DNA of 64,000 nt from Serratia oryzae (GCF_001976145.1 NZ_MOXD01000005.1:62001-126000), one strand, 5' to 3'; counted from the first letter of the stretch, positions 47,133-57,900 are shown. Numbers and translations: made by a program. Notes: a model not told the origin generated them from the sequence alone.

Positions 47133-47828
47133 TTAAGCCGACAACGCGTACTGACAGGGAGCCGATAAGCCACCGAAATCGTTAATGGCTTGCCAATGCA
47201 CCTGCCTGACCCACTTGCTTGCCGGGTAAATCTCACTGCTCAGCGGCGCAATCATTGCCGGCTGTGCGTCTAAATCCACGGCGCTTTGGTCAAACGTCAA
47301 AGCCCCGAATGAGAGAAAATAGGGCGTTGGGTTCTCAATACGTATACCCTGCGCCGTTGGGGTTACCTTCAGTTGGCAATAGGCCTTCTCGGCTGCGATC
47401 TTCAACCCTGCCGGGCGGTAGAACAGCTTGATGACAAACTGAAACCCCATTGATAAACGTGCTTCTTGTTCCACTGGTGCGGACTGTGCCGGGATAGCCG
47501 ACACCGCAAGATAAAACAGCGACTCACGATCGGTTGGCAGCGCCTGATCCTGCTTAAGAATGCGCAGCAGTTGGCTGCTCTCTGCCCCCAGTGGAAACAG
47601 CGGCGGCGTCACCACAAAAGGAGCCGCGCTGGCACTGTTCGGCTCCCGCTGCACGCGGCTTTGAATCAGGTAATTTTTCGCCCCGGTATTTTTTACTTTG
47701 ATGGTTTGGGCTTTATCCTCGGATGAAAAAATCACCCGCGTCTGACTTAAACTGACACCGTCGCTCGCGGCTCCCGCAGAAAAAACCATTAACAACAGCG
47801 TGGTCAGTAAACCTTGTACGAATGTCAT
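47133..47828 (-). CDS. Periplasmic pilus chaperone (second of three)
   Basis: A 231-residue chaperone with a signal peptide (cut near AGA-ASD). TRVIFSSEDKAQT, FVVTPPLFPL, RESLFYLAVSAIP and KLFYRPAGL are the family motifs. A TTG at 47849 is open, but the ATG at 47828 with GAAGGGG upstream is preferred and starts seven bases after the minor-pilin stop. It probably serves the minor pilin, inferred from adjacency. Confidence 0.87.
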   Translation of the reverse strand: MTFVQGLLTTLLLMVFSAGAASDGVSLSQTRVIFSSEDKAQTIKVKNTGAKNYLIQSRVQREPNSASAAPFVVTPPLFPLGAESSQLLRILKQDQALPTDRESLFYLAVSAIPAQSAPVEQEARLSMGFQFVIKLFYRPAGLKIAAEKAYCQLKVTPTAQGIRIENPTPYFLSFGALTFDQSAVDLDAQPAMIAPLSSEIYPASKWVRQVHWQAINDFGGLSAPCQYALSA

Positions 47829-47835
47829 AACCCCT

Positions 47836-48387
47836 TCACCGATAAGCAAAAATGAACATCACGTTGGCCGTTAACGCCCCCGGTTTCACCGTGGCACAAC
47901 CGGTACTACCACCACAGCTGACGCCAGCAAAAAACGGCAGTTCCTGGCTGTTCGGGCTCTGCCCCACGCCTGCCAGCGGTAAAATGGCGTTGGACTTCAT
48001 CTCTGTCGCCGCATAGGCCGGTGCAGTAGCACTCTGTACCAGCATCACTCCCGCCCCCCCCGCCGTAGAATCGCTGCTGCGAAATAGCCACTTACCGTCT
48101 TGCTCAGCCCCCGCCCCTACCAGCAAAATCACCGGTTGCTGCAAGCCGCTGGAAACTGGGCTGCAATCGGCTCTGAGGCTAAACGGCTGCAGGTTAACCA
48201 AGGCACCGCTGCGCAAACTGGTCTGTGGCACCTCTCCCAGGGACAGCACGCTTTTGTCCAGGCTCAGCGAACAGGTTTCTTGCACAATCGACGCAGAAAA
48301 ATTCAATGTCACCGCCTGTGCCGCCAAGCTGCCCAGGCTCAGGATCAGTAAAAACAGCGCCTTAAGGGAGAACCTGTTTAAATGCAT
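47836..48387 (-). CDS. Minor fimbrial subunit
   Basis: A 183-residue pilin-domain protein with a signal peptide cut near AQA-VTL. The mature part has the first Cys in ETCSLSLDKSVLSLGEV, a second in RADCSPVS, an additional C-terminal pair, and an ending beta strand with alternating hydrophobics (NVMFIFAYR). GGGAGG five bases before the ATG at 48387 fixes the start, so it overlaps the preceding chaperone stop by 26 bases. Likely a tip or shaft adaptor. Confidence 0.78.
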   Translation of the reverse strand: MHLNRFSLKALFLLILSLGSLAAQAVTLNFSASIVQETCSLSLDKSVLSLGEVPQTSLRSGALVNLQPFSLRADCSPVSSGLQQPVILLVGAGAEQDGKWLFRSSDSTAGGAGVMLVQSATAPAYAATEMKSNAILPLAGVGQSPNSQELPFFAGVSCGGSTGCATVKPGALTANVMFIFAYR

Positions 48388-49078
48388 CGACGCCTCCCTG
48401 ATCGTTAATCGTCTGCCATTCAATGGTTCCTTTTCTTACCTGGGTGGAATAGGTATGAGAACCAAATGGCGCAATCATCAACGCCGCAGCAGAATCCAGC
48501 TTCAGCGCCTGCCCACCAAATTTGATACCGGCCAGGCTGACAAAATAGGGGGACGGGTTGTTAACCTGCAGCCCATCGTTCACCCGTGAGAATTTCAGGC
48601 CTTTCTGCGCCTCGGCGGAGGTTGATGGCAAACCTTCCGGGCGATAAAACATTTTGATGATGTTGCCGACGCCAAACTGCACCGCCGCCTGTACGCCCGT
48701 GTTCGGCTGTTTGGCCATTGGTGCCTGGCTCGCCGGTATCGCCGTAGCGTGAAAATAAAATACGGACTCGCGATCCTGCGGCAAGGCGCTGCCATTACCG
48801 GCAATGCGGATCTGGTTTACGCTCTTGGGTTCCAAGCGAAAAATAGGCGGTGTCACCATAAAAGGCGTTGCTTCACGGCTGTCAGGGCTCTTGCTGAGAG
48901 CAGCCTGAACCAGATAAGGCATCACCGGTTGTGTATTACGTACCGAGACAGAAATACTGTCCGCCCCCTGCGGGTAAATCAGACGGGTAGCATTGATACC
49001 AAAGCCATCCGCCATGGCGGCTGATGAACAAGACAGCAGCGCCATCGTCGTGAGAAAAAACAGGTTTAGGCGCTTCAT
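48362..49078 (-). CDS. Periplasmic pilus chaperone (first of three)
   Basis: A 238-residue chaperone with a signal peptide cut near AMA-DGF. Motifs are ATRLIYPQG, FMVTPPIFRLEP, RESVFYFHATAIP and KMFYRPEGL. The frame is open 34 codons upstream through the pilin gap, but AGGAG twelve bases before the ATG at 49078 and the signal sequence mark the start. It lies 55 bases after the major pilin, beyond a terminator-like hairpin, so its level is probably set by read-through. Confidence 0.88.
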   Translation of the reverse strand: MKRLNLFFLTTMALLSCSSAAMADGFGINATRLIYPQGADSISVSVRNTQPVMPYLVQAALSKSPDSREATPFMVTPPIFRLEPKSVNQIRIAGNGSALPQDRESVFYFHATAIPASQAPMAKQPNTGVQAAVQFGVGNIIKMFYRPEGLPSTSAEAQKGLKFSRVNDGLQVNNPSPYFVSLAGIKFGGQALKLDSAAALMIAPFGSHTYSTQVRKGTIEWQTINDQGGVDAFKQVLP

Positions 49079-49097
49079 GAATAGGCTCCTGAGGGTT

Positions 49098-49126
49098 AAA
49101 AACTGCAGGCAGCGAGGCTGCCTGCA
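49098..49126 (-). terminator. Attenuator-like hairpin after the major pilin gene
   Basis: On the minus strand GCAGGCAGC and GCTGCCTGC form a perfect stem (ten pairs with the flanking A-T) with a three-base loop, followed at once by five Ts. It lies between the major pilin and the rest of the operon, where partial termination would give more pilin than chaperone and usher. Confidence 0.75.
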
Positions 49127-49133
49127 TAGGGTC

Positions 49134-49685
49134 TTAGTTATAAGAAAAACTGAACAGGATTGGTGCGCTGACGGCACCAATGTTGATACCCGTGGTGGTG
49201 GCCGATGCCAGACCCGCCTGCAAGCTCAGTGTCTTGGTATTAAAGTCGCTGGCTGCTGGCGTTGCGCCCGCAGTAGCCACCAGGAGTTTCTGGCCGCTGG
49301 TGATATAGGTGGTTGGGGTCGCCACCTGGTTCAACATGATGCCGGTATTGGTACCGGTAGAGTTGAACATATTAGGGTTGCCCCCCAGCGTCTGACCGCT
49401 AACGACCAAATTGGCGGTATCTGCCGCTTGAGCAGGCACCTGGCAATTATTCAGGCCAACGGTAAAGGTTTTTTGGCTGGCTGGAATTGGCGTTGCTACC
49501 CCGGTAAATTGAGTAGGTGCATAGTTACCCAAATCCAGGTTGTTAGTTGACAGGGAAACGTCACAGGTGGCAGCAACAACGTTAGCCGTTACGGTTAATT
49601 GCGCATTCGAAGCCGCTTGGGCATTCCCGGTGGCAACCGCTAATAACAGGGCAGCAGGAGCCAATGTGAAAATAACTTTACGCAT
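49134..49685 (-). CDS. Major fimbrial subunit
   Basis: A 183-residue pilin with a signal peptide cut near AQA-ASN. The mature N-terminal strand is alternating and hydrophobic (QLTVTANVVA), cysteines occur at TCDVSLS and NNCQVP (the pilin disulfide), and the C-terminal strand ends in FSFSYN for chaperone capture. AAGGAAG precedes the ATG. As first gene of the operon with a terminator-like hairpin behind it, it is the probable shaft subunit. An upstream inverted repeat at 49748-49779 may control it. Confidence 0.82.
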   Translation of the reverse strand: MRKVIFTLAPAALLLAVATGNAQAASNAQLTVTANVVAATCDVSLSTNNLDLGNYAPTQFTGVATPIPASQKTFTVGLNNCQVPAQAADTANLVVSGQTLGGNPNMFNSTGTNTGIMLNQVATPTTYITSGQKLLVATAGATPAASDFNTKTLSLQAGLASATTTGINIGAVSAPILFSFSYN

Positions 49686-49747
49686 GATACTCTTCCTTTA
49701 TGTATATATTTTCATGTTTAAATAAAACGTACATTTACGCTTAATAC

Positions 49748-49779
49748 TTTCAGTTATCTCTTGATAGAGAGAACTGAAA
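49748..49779. promoter_or_regulatory. Inverted repeat upstream of the major pilin
   Basis: TTTCAGTT-A-TCTCT-TGAT-AGAGA-G-AACTGAAA forms a 14-bp stem with one mismatch and a four-base loop. It lies about 65-95 bases before the pilin ATG, suitable as an operator for a dimeric regulator or as a leader-RNA hairpin. Confidence 0.5.
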
Positions 49780-50447
49780 ATATCGGCATTTAGCCAAAAG
49801 GCGACCATAAAAACGATCACCACTTGGGCATTCATTAATTCGTAGAAGATTTAATGATATTGTGCTGAATACAGAGTTAACTGCTCAATCAATCTGTACC
49901 CTGCTCAATGAGAAGGTATTATCCAAATTTATCATCCCTGTTATATAAGGAAATCCTTAAAGTTCCCACGTTGGTTTTTAAGCTGGTGTATAGCAGATAA
50001 GATTGTGGAGGAATCATCGCCCCCTTGATGTTCTCGCCCTCGCGGAACCCCGCTAATATTCATTAATGCCGAGTCATTGTCAATAATGACCTTTGGCTGG
50101 AAAAATATAATTAATTTATTGATTTTTATAATAAAAACACCAAAACCACCAACCTGACATATCTCGCCCCCCTTTGAGTGGAGTTTTATGCTGATAATTT
50201 TGTGAAACATAGTTTTTTGATAAAACAGCAAGATTAAAATTAGATTAATTATTCAATAGTTAGGGATTTAATGGTCATAGGGAAAACCGTATTGAGTAAT
50301 CTGATAAATATTAATAAAAAACATAGGAATAAATATGATTTTTATATCCGTGATATTTTCACATTAATGCGATTAGAGCAGGGCGGCATTTCTGATTGAC
50401 CTAACGGACGCGATCTCATCACTGGCTCTCACAAGCCATAATGAGAC

Positions 50448-50569
50448 ATACCCCTCATACTTCAAGTTGCAGGTGCGTTGGCTTTCCTCGCTCACCCCAG
50501 TCACTGACTTGAGCAAGCTCCTGGGGATTCTTGCTCGCCTTCCTGCAACTCGAATTATTTTGGGTATAT
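50448..50569. repeat. ~125-bp palindromic intergenic repeat, copy D (opposite orientation)
   Basis: It reads as the reverse of copy A: ATACTTCAAGTTGCAGGTGC at left and GCAACTCGAATTATTTTGGG at right, with CACCCCAGTCACTGACTTGA inside. It lies just past the stop of the LpxA-like gene. Confidence 0.83.
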
Positions 50570-50579
50570 CACCTCAGTA

Positions 50580-51371
50580 TCAGCGAATAATGCCGCGTGT
50601 GGAGCGTGAGAAAAATTGATCAAATAACCTGAGTAACGGATAGTGAATGGCCAAACGCGCAGCTTCTTTCTTTGCCTCGTCGAATGGCATTGCCAAGTGA
50701 TAGATACGATCGTAGAAAGTACGGATCTCTTGCTGCTGCTGAATATCCGCCGCCAGAAAAGCAACGGCCGATTGGTTAAACCCGGTAGGTAAAGCGTGGT
50801 TCCCGCTGGCACAGACAAATGGCGGCACATCCTGTACCACGCCCGAGCGATCGGCGATCTGCGCATAGGCCCCCAGAATACAAAATTGGTGGATCGCACA
50901 CATCACCCCGATCTGGACCGCATCATCAAGCTCGACATGCCCCGCGAGACCACTGTTATTACCAATCAGCGTGCCATTACCGATCACGCAATCATGCCCA
51001 ATATGGACGCTGTTCAAAATACGATTGTCATGGCCGATCGCCGTGCGGCCCCGGCCTTGTACAGTGCCACGATGAATGGTGGCTTTTTCCCCAATGTGGT
51101 TGCGATCGCCGATCACCACATCGGTCGCTTCGCCAGCATATTTCAGATCCTGATTCACTTCACCGATCGACGAATACCGCCCAATGCTGTTGTTGCGCCC
51201 GATGCGGGTCTGGCCGTTAATCACCACGTGCGAGGCGATCACCGTGCCTTCGCCAATCTCGACACCGGCAGTAATCACACAAAAAGGGCCGATATACACC
51301 TGTGCACCGATCACCGCACCCGGTTCAATCACGCTGCCACGGGCAATGTGGGCGGAGGAAGAAATTAACAT
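50580..51371 (-). CDS. LpxA-like acyl-[ACP]:UDP-GlcNAc O-acyltransferase paralogue
   Basis: A 263-residue left-handed beta-helix acyltransferase aligning without gaps over its second half to E. coli LpxA (262). Catalytic His126 (E. coli H125) in HIGHDC is kept, as are His123, His145, His161 and Lys77. But Gly173, the acyl-chain ruler, is Asp174 here, and the KRR stretch holding Arg204 is Ala-Phe-Leu. It lies alone, not in the lpxD-fabZ-lpxA-lpxB group, so it is an extra copy that may use another chain length or acceptor. The ATG at 51371 has AGGGT upstream and matches the family start. Confidence 0.75.
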   Translation of the reverse strand: MLISSSAHIARGSVIEPGAVIGAQVYIGPFCVITAGVEIGEGTVIASHVVINGQTRIGRNNSIGRYSSIGEVNQDLKYAGEATDVVIGDRNHIGEKATIHRGTVQGRGRTAIGHDNRILNSVHIGHDCVIGNGTLIGNNSGLAGHVELDDAVQIGVMCAIHQFCILGAYAQIADRSGVVQDVPPFVCASGNHALPTGFNQSAVAFLAADIQQQQEIRTFYDRIYHLAMPFDEAKKEAARLAIHYPLLRLFDQFFSRSTRGIIR

Positions 51372-51902
51372 CGCGTTACCCTGACGATGGCTCATGACGC
51401 TTTAGTCACGCAGGCACATCATCGGTTAATAATTAAGCCAAGGTCTGGATTAATCAGGAATGGAGTGGCAAATGGACGCGGCAAACAGCCCCTTCGGGGT
51501 GCTCTAAGCGAGAGCATGAGGACAATAACTGCACAGAGCATAAAGAGTCTGTGGCAAAACCACGCTATCTTATATTTTTATTATTTTATGAACCTTTCGG
51601 AAAGACTGGGACATGCCACACGACAGCCCGTCTAGCTGGCTCTGTGGCACCCGTTGGATGGCGAGGTAAAGGTTTGATGCCCAGCGCTTATGGCGATATA
51701 AAATTCTATTTTTCAATATAACTGGCATTTCATTAGCTAATAAATCACTTTTTCGCCACAAATTTTGCTATAGTCAGTGCATATCTTGCCCACATCCCCA
51801 CCCTTCTGTGAAGTTCTCCACGCTTCCCACTTCACTGTGTTCGCACCATTTTTCCGTTTCAGCGACTGCCTCTCGGTGTCTGTTACGCTACGGAGTGTAT
51901 GA
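51372..51902. promoter_or_regulatory. Intergenic region with extended -10 promoter for the glucan synthase
   Basis: Divergent gap of 531 bases. TGCTATAGT at 51766-51774 is a good extended -10 element, giving a leader of about 120 bases. Two small hairpins (CCCC-TTC-GGGG and GCTCT/AGAGC) near 51490-51525 and a TGCCACA/TGTGGCA inverted repeat near 51613-51648 are of unknown use. No gene is seen. Confidence 0.45.
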
Positions 51903-54900
51903 GTGAAAATAAATTTTAATCGTTGGTTTAGCCGTAAGCCCAAACTGCCCCTTGCAGCAAAAGAACGTCAGCCCGCAACAGACAAACGCCGGGACGAGGC
52001 CACAATCAATGCCGAGCTCTTTTCCATCGATCAAATGGAACGTTACGGCCAAAAGCTGGCGCGCTCGCACAAACTGGCCAGCAAAAAAACGCCCTACTTT
52101 TTATTAAAACGCCTGGATGACAACGAAGCAGTATTAACCCACAGTTGCCATCTTCTAAGCACCGGCGGCAAAGTCAGCATTGCTCCGGCTGGCGAATGGC
52201 TGCTGGATAACTTTTATCTGGTGGAAGAACAGATCCGGCTGGTGCGCCACCATTTACCGAAGAACTTTGGTAAAGGGCTACCACAGCTCTCTGCGCCGCA
52301 TAACTGCCCACGAATTTATGACATTGCCACCGAAGCCATCGCTCACGGCGATGGGCGCTGGGATACAGCCAGCCTGACCCGTTACATCGCCGCCTATCAG
52401 AAAGTCTCGGTTCTGACGCTGGGGGAGCTGTGGGCGTTGCCGGGCATGCTGCGTCTGGCGCTGATTGAAAACCTGCGGCGCGTCAGCATTGAAGTGGCAG
52501 AAACCCAGCAGGAACGCAACCTGGCCACTCGCTGGGTCAATAAAATGCTCGACAGCGCCGAGAACGATCCGGCCAACCTGATCGTGGTGATCGCCGAGAT
52601 GGCCAGCTCCAATCCGCCGCGCGCCAGCGCCTTCGTGGCCGAACTGGTGCGCTGCCTGAAAGGCCATGGCAAGATGCTGGCCCTGCCGCTGACCTGGGTG
52701 GAACAGCGGTTAGCGGAAGTCGGGTTAACCAGCGATCAGATCATCCTCCGCTTTAACCAACAGTTGGCCAACAGCCAGCTTTCGGTCAGCAATAGCATCT
52801 CCAGCCTGCGCCAATTGAGCGACATGAACTGGGCAGAATTTGCCGAAACCATGAGCCTGGTGGAACACACCCTGAACCAGGACCCGGCGCAGATTTACGG
52901 CAAAATGCACTTCGATACCCGCGACCATTACCGGCATATTATTGAGGCTCTGGCTCGCCAGTGCGCGCGCAGTGAAGGCGAGGTGGCCAAGCAGGTGCTC
53001 ACGCTGGCACAAAGTGCGGCAGATCAAGGCTGTATGCGCCACGTGGGTTACTATCTGGTGGATAAAGGCCGGGATGATCTGGAGCAATGCCTTGCCATTC
53101 GTCGCCCTCCGTTGCTGCGGCTGCGCGACGCGCTGAAGCAAGCCTCTCTCTCATCCTGGCTCGGCGGCTTGGGGTTGGTAACGGCGGTGGGTAGCCTCTA
53201 TATTCTTTCTGAAAGTTATCGCAGCGATGCCCCCCTATTGCTTTGGCTGTTAGCCATCCCGACGGCGATCGTCGTCAGCCAGTTTGCCATCAATCTGCTG
53301 AGTGAGGTCATCAACCGGCTTAAAACGCCCAAACCCTTGCCGCGCATGGATTTCTCCTGCGAGATCCCGCCCCGGTTTCGCTCGCTGATCGTGATGCCCA
53401 GTATGCTGATGAACCGAGCAGGTATCGATGAACTGATTAACAGCCTGGAGGTGTGCTATCTGGGTAACGCGATGCCGCACCTGCATTTTGCACTGTTAAC
53501 CGATTTCCCCGATGCGCCCACGCAGACGATGCCTGAAGATGCCGATTTGCTGACCTATGCGGTGTATCAGATCGCTCAGCTTAACCGCCGCTACCCAGCC
53601 CATCTTGGCACCTCATTCTTTTTGCTGCACCGCGAACGTGCATGGAATCCAAAGCAAGGGGTGTGGATGGGTTACGAACGCAAGCGCGGCAAGCTGGCGG
53701 CGCTGAACCAGTGGCTGCGCCACCAGCAACAGCAGTTTGCCACCGTGGCGGGCAACCATCCTGAAGTGCTGAGCAACGTTAAGTATGTGATTACGCTGGA
53801 TGCCGATACCGTGCTGCCCCGTGAGGCCGCGCACCAGTTGGTGGCTACTATGGCGCACCCGCTTAACTACCCGGTGTATGATCCGCAAAGCAAACGGGTC
53901 GTCAGCGGCTATAGCATTTTGCAGCCGCGCCTGGCGGAAGAGATCCCGCGCTACGGGCAGAGCCGTTATGCTGCGATGTCCAGCAGCGTTGCCGGTAATG
54001 ACCCCTACTCCCTGATGTCTTCCGATCTTTATCAGGATCTGTTCAAAGAAGGCTCCTTCGTCGGTAAGGGGATCTATGACGTTGATATGTTTATCTGCAC
54101 CACCAGCGGCGTCTGCCCGGAAAACCTGGTGCTCAGCCACGATCTGCTGGAGGGCTGCTATGCCCGCTCCGGGCTGCTGAGCGACGTACTGCTGTATGAG
54201 CAGTATCCGGCCAACTATCTGGTGGACGTGGCTCGGCGCACCCGCTGGATCCGTGGCGACTGGCAACTGCTGAACTGGCTGCGCCTGCGGGTACGGCAGG
54301 CTGACAATAGCCGCATCGCCAACCCGCTCAGCGTGCTGTCGCGCTGGAAACTGGTTGATAACCTGCGCCGCAGCCTGGTGGCACCCAGCCTGTTAATGCT
54401 GCTGTTTTACAGCTTAACTATCGCGCCTAATCCGTTGTTCTGCCTATTGGCGCTCGCCATAATGCTGCTGTTACCAACGCTGCTGATGCTGTTGCAAGGG
54501 CTCATCAGCAAACCGCGCCGCCGCCCGCTGCTGCTGCACGTGAGCATTGTGCTGAACGGCACGCTAAAGCGCCTGAGCCACATTGGCCTGCATCTGGCCA
54601 CGCTGCCGCATGAAAGTTGCTATTCCGTGCGGGCGATTGCCGTGACGCTGTGGCGGCTGGCCGTCAGCCAGCGCAATCTGCATGAGTGGACAAGCTTTGC
54701 TCAGAGCCAATCCGGCTTTGCGCCGCAGCCAAGCAACTTTTACCGGGCCATGTGGCTGAACCCGGTTGCGGGGATTGTGCTGGCTTTGCTGAGCGCACGC
54801 CTTAACCCCGCCCTGCTGCCGTTTGCCCTCGCGCTCGGCCTGCTGTGGTTTATCGCTCCCCGCTTGCTCAGTTGGCTAAGCCAGCAGCCGGTGCGTTCCC

Positions 54901-57900
54901 CGGTGGCGATCCACGATCGGCAGCGCCGTTTTCTGCGCCAGACCAGCCGCGAGATCTGGTCGTTTTTTGAAACCTTTGCCAACCAGCGGGAGAACTGGCT
55001 GCCGCCGGATAACTACCAGGAAATCCCGCTGCCGGCCATCGCCCATCGCACTTCACCCACCAATATCGGCCTGTCGCTGCTGGCGAACCTGACCGCCTGG
55101 GACTTTGGTTATATTCCCCAGGGTGAAGCGTTGCAGCGCATTTCCCTGACGCTGGATACGCTGGATAAGATGGAGCACTATCGCGGCCACTTATATAACT
55201 GGTACGACACCCGCACGCTGGCACCGCTCAGCCCACGCTATATTTCCAGCGTCGACAGCGGCAATCTGGCCGGGCACCTGCTGACGCTCAGCTCAGGCTT
55301 AAACCGGCTGAAAAATCAGCCGATCCTGGAAGCTCCCCGCCTGATTGCCGGGCTTAACGACGCCTTATACATTATCGAAGAACGTTGGGGTGAAGCCGCC
55401 CCCAGCCTGCTCAGGCAGGTGCGTAGTAGCCTGAACGATCTCACCTCGCTGCCGCTCAATACGCTCTTTGCGCCATTGAGCCTGACGATGACGCTGGCCA
55501 GCGGTCTGCAAAACCTGGCGGGCAGCAAAGACGGCGTATTAACCGACTGGCTGGAAAAGTTCGATAAACAGCTGAGCCTGATGTGCGCAGAGTGGACGCT
55601 GTTATTGGGCTGGATCACCCCCGACACCGAGCTGACCACCCTGCCGTCCACCCTGTGGCTGGCGCAGGCCGATCGGCCCTCTTCAGCCATCGGCCCGCAA
55701 CAGTTGGCTAGCATGCAGCCCGCCATTGAGCAAGCCCGTCAGCGGCTGGCGATTATGGCCGAGTTGGAAAAGCGGTTGAACGAACATGCGATCATGGATT
55801 TCCAGTTTCTCTATCACCAGGCCAGCAGGCAGCTTAGCGTGGGCTATAACTGCGATATCACCAAAATGGACAGCGGCAAGTACGATCTGCTGCCTTCGGA
55901 AATTCGTCTGACCAACTTCTTTGCCATTGCCGCCAATCAACTGCCGATGAAAAGCTGGTTTGCGCTGGGGCGGCTGTTTACCCTGATCGATAAACAGCCC
56001 GCGCTCATGTCGTGGAGCGGTTCGATGTTTGAATATCTGATGCCGCAGTTGGTGATGCCCGCTTACCCCGATACGCTGTTGACCCGCATGTGTCAGTCGG
56101 CGGTTGAGCGCCAGATCGAGTGGGGTAAACAGTGCGGCGTGCCGTGGGGCATATCAGAATCCGGTTACTTCTCGTTTGATCCGCAGCAGAACTACCAGTA
56201 TCACGCCTTTGGCGTGCCCGGCTTGGGGCTGCGCCGTGGCTTGGGTGACGATGTTGTTATCGCTCCGTATGCCACGTTGATGGCGCTGATGATCGCGCCT
56301 CAGCAAGCTTATGCCAACCTGCGGTTGCTGGAGAAAAACGGGGCCAAAGGCCAGTTCGGGTTTTATGAGGCGCTGGATTATACCGCCTCCAGACTGGCTC
56401 GCGGCCAGGTCTATGCGATCGTGCAATCCTATATGGCGCACCACCAGGGAATGGGCTTCCTGGCCTTGTCCCACCTGCTGCTCGAGGCGCCAATGGTCGA
56501 TCGCTTTGCCGCCAATCCTTCATTCCAATCGGCTCGCTTGCTATTGCAGGAACGGGTGCCGGATGCCGTTGAGCTTTACAGCCCGCGCCGCCAGTTCGAA
56601 TCTTATGAAGGCCGCCTGAAATCCGTCGACTACCAAACCCGTGAATTCAACGACGTTAGCAGCCCGATCCCTGAAGTTCAGTTGCTGTCCAACACCCACT
56701 ATCACCTGATGGTGACCCAGGCCGGTGGCGGCTACAGCCGCTGGAAAGATATCGCGCTGACCCGCTGGCGTGAAGACACCACCCGCGATAACCGTGGCAC
56801 CTTCTGCTACCTGAGCGACCCGAAAACCGGCGAAATGTGGAGCACTACCTGGCAGCCGGTAGGCCAAACCGCCGAGCATTACCATGTGCTCTTGACCGAC
56901 GCCGGTGCTGAATTTAACCGCACGGAAGGCACTCTCAGCGTACAGACTAAAATCGTGGTCTCGCCAGAAGACGACGTTGAGCTGCGCCGCATGACCCTCA
57001 TCCATCGCGGCCGTCATGCCCGCACGATTGAAATCACCACCTATGCCGAGGTGGTCCTGGCGCCTGCCGCCAACGAACTGGCCCATCCGGCGTTTAATAA
57101 TCTGTTTATACAAACCGAGCTGTTGCCCAAGCACGAAGCGATCCTCTGCCATCGCCGCCCGCGGGAGCCTCACGAGCACTGCCCATGGCTGCTGCATATG
57201 ATGGTGATCCACGGCGATATTCAGCGGGAAACCTCATTTGAGACCGATCGCGCGAAGTTTATCGGCCGTGGACAGACGCCGGGCAACCCGCAGGCGCTGA
57301 AACAGGGTGGCGCGTTGAGCAACACCTGCGGACCGGTGCTGGACCCGGTGATCGCTATCCGCCAGCGCATCCGCCTGGAACCCGGTGTGCCGGTGATTAT
57401 TGATGCGATTTACGGCGTCAGCCCAGATCGCCCAACGACGCTGGCGTTGATCGAAAAATACCGTGACAGCCATCTTGCCGACCGGGTGTTTGCCATGGTC
57501 AGGTCCCACAGCCAGGTGGTATTACGCCAGCTCAATGCCAGCGAAGACGATGCCAGCCTGTTCAACCGCCTGGCCGCTGCCGTGCTGTTCCCCTCGCACG
57601 AACTGCGGGCCGAATCACGGCTGATCATGCAGAATCGCCGTGGGCAATCTGGCCTGTGGGGGCATGCTATTTCTGGCGACCTGCCGATTGTGCTGCTCAC
57701 CGTCACCGACGATCAGAACATGGGGATCGTGACCACGCTGATCCGCGCTCATAACTACTGGCGCTTAAAAGGGTTGCGCGCCGATCTGGTGATCCTGAAC
57801 GACAGCATGGGCGGCTACCGCCAAGATTTGCACAATCAGATTGTCGATCTGATTGCCGAGGATGCGCAAACCAACCAGCGCGATAAATCCGGCGGGATCT

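Larger units (their letters stand above)
49686..50579. other. Long AT-rich promoter region of the fimbrial operon
   Basis: About 890 bases. Apart from the inverted repeat near the pilin and the palindromic repeat at 50448-50569, it is AT-rich with no convincing gene. A 96-codon frame on the minus strand (49941-50231) has no recognisable domain or good ribosome site. I saw no pair of inverted repeats of the kind that flank fim-type invertible switches. Confidence 0.5.

Noticed and set aside
42560-49685. Curli or type IV pilus locus
   Set aside because: PapD-like chaperones, an FimD-type usher and Ig-fold pilins clearly define a chaperone-usher system.
49941-50231. 96-codon frame upstream of the major pilin on the minus strand
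   Set aside because: No signal, domain or good ribosome site; it lies in AT-rich promoter DNA and has no recognisable relative.
49686-50579. fim-type invertible promoter switch for the fimbrial operon
   Set aside because: No pair of matching inverted repeats flanking a promoter-sized segment and no recombinase gene in the window.
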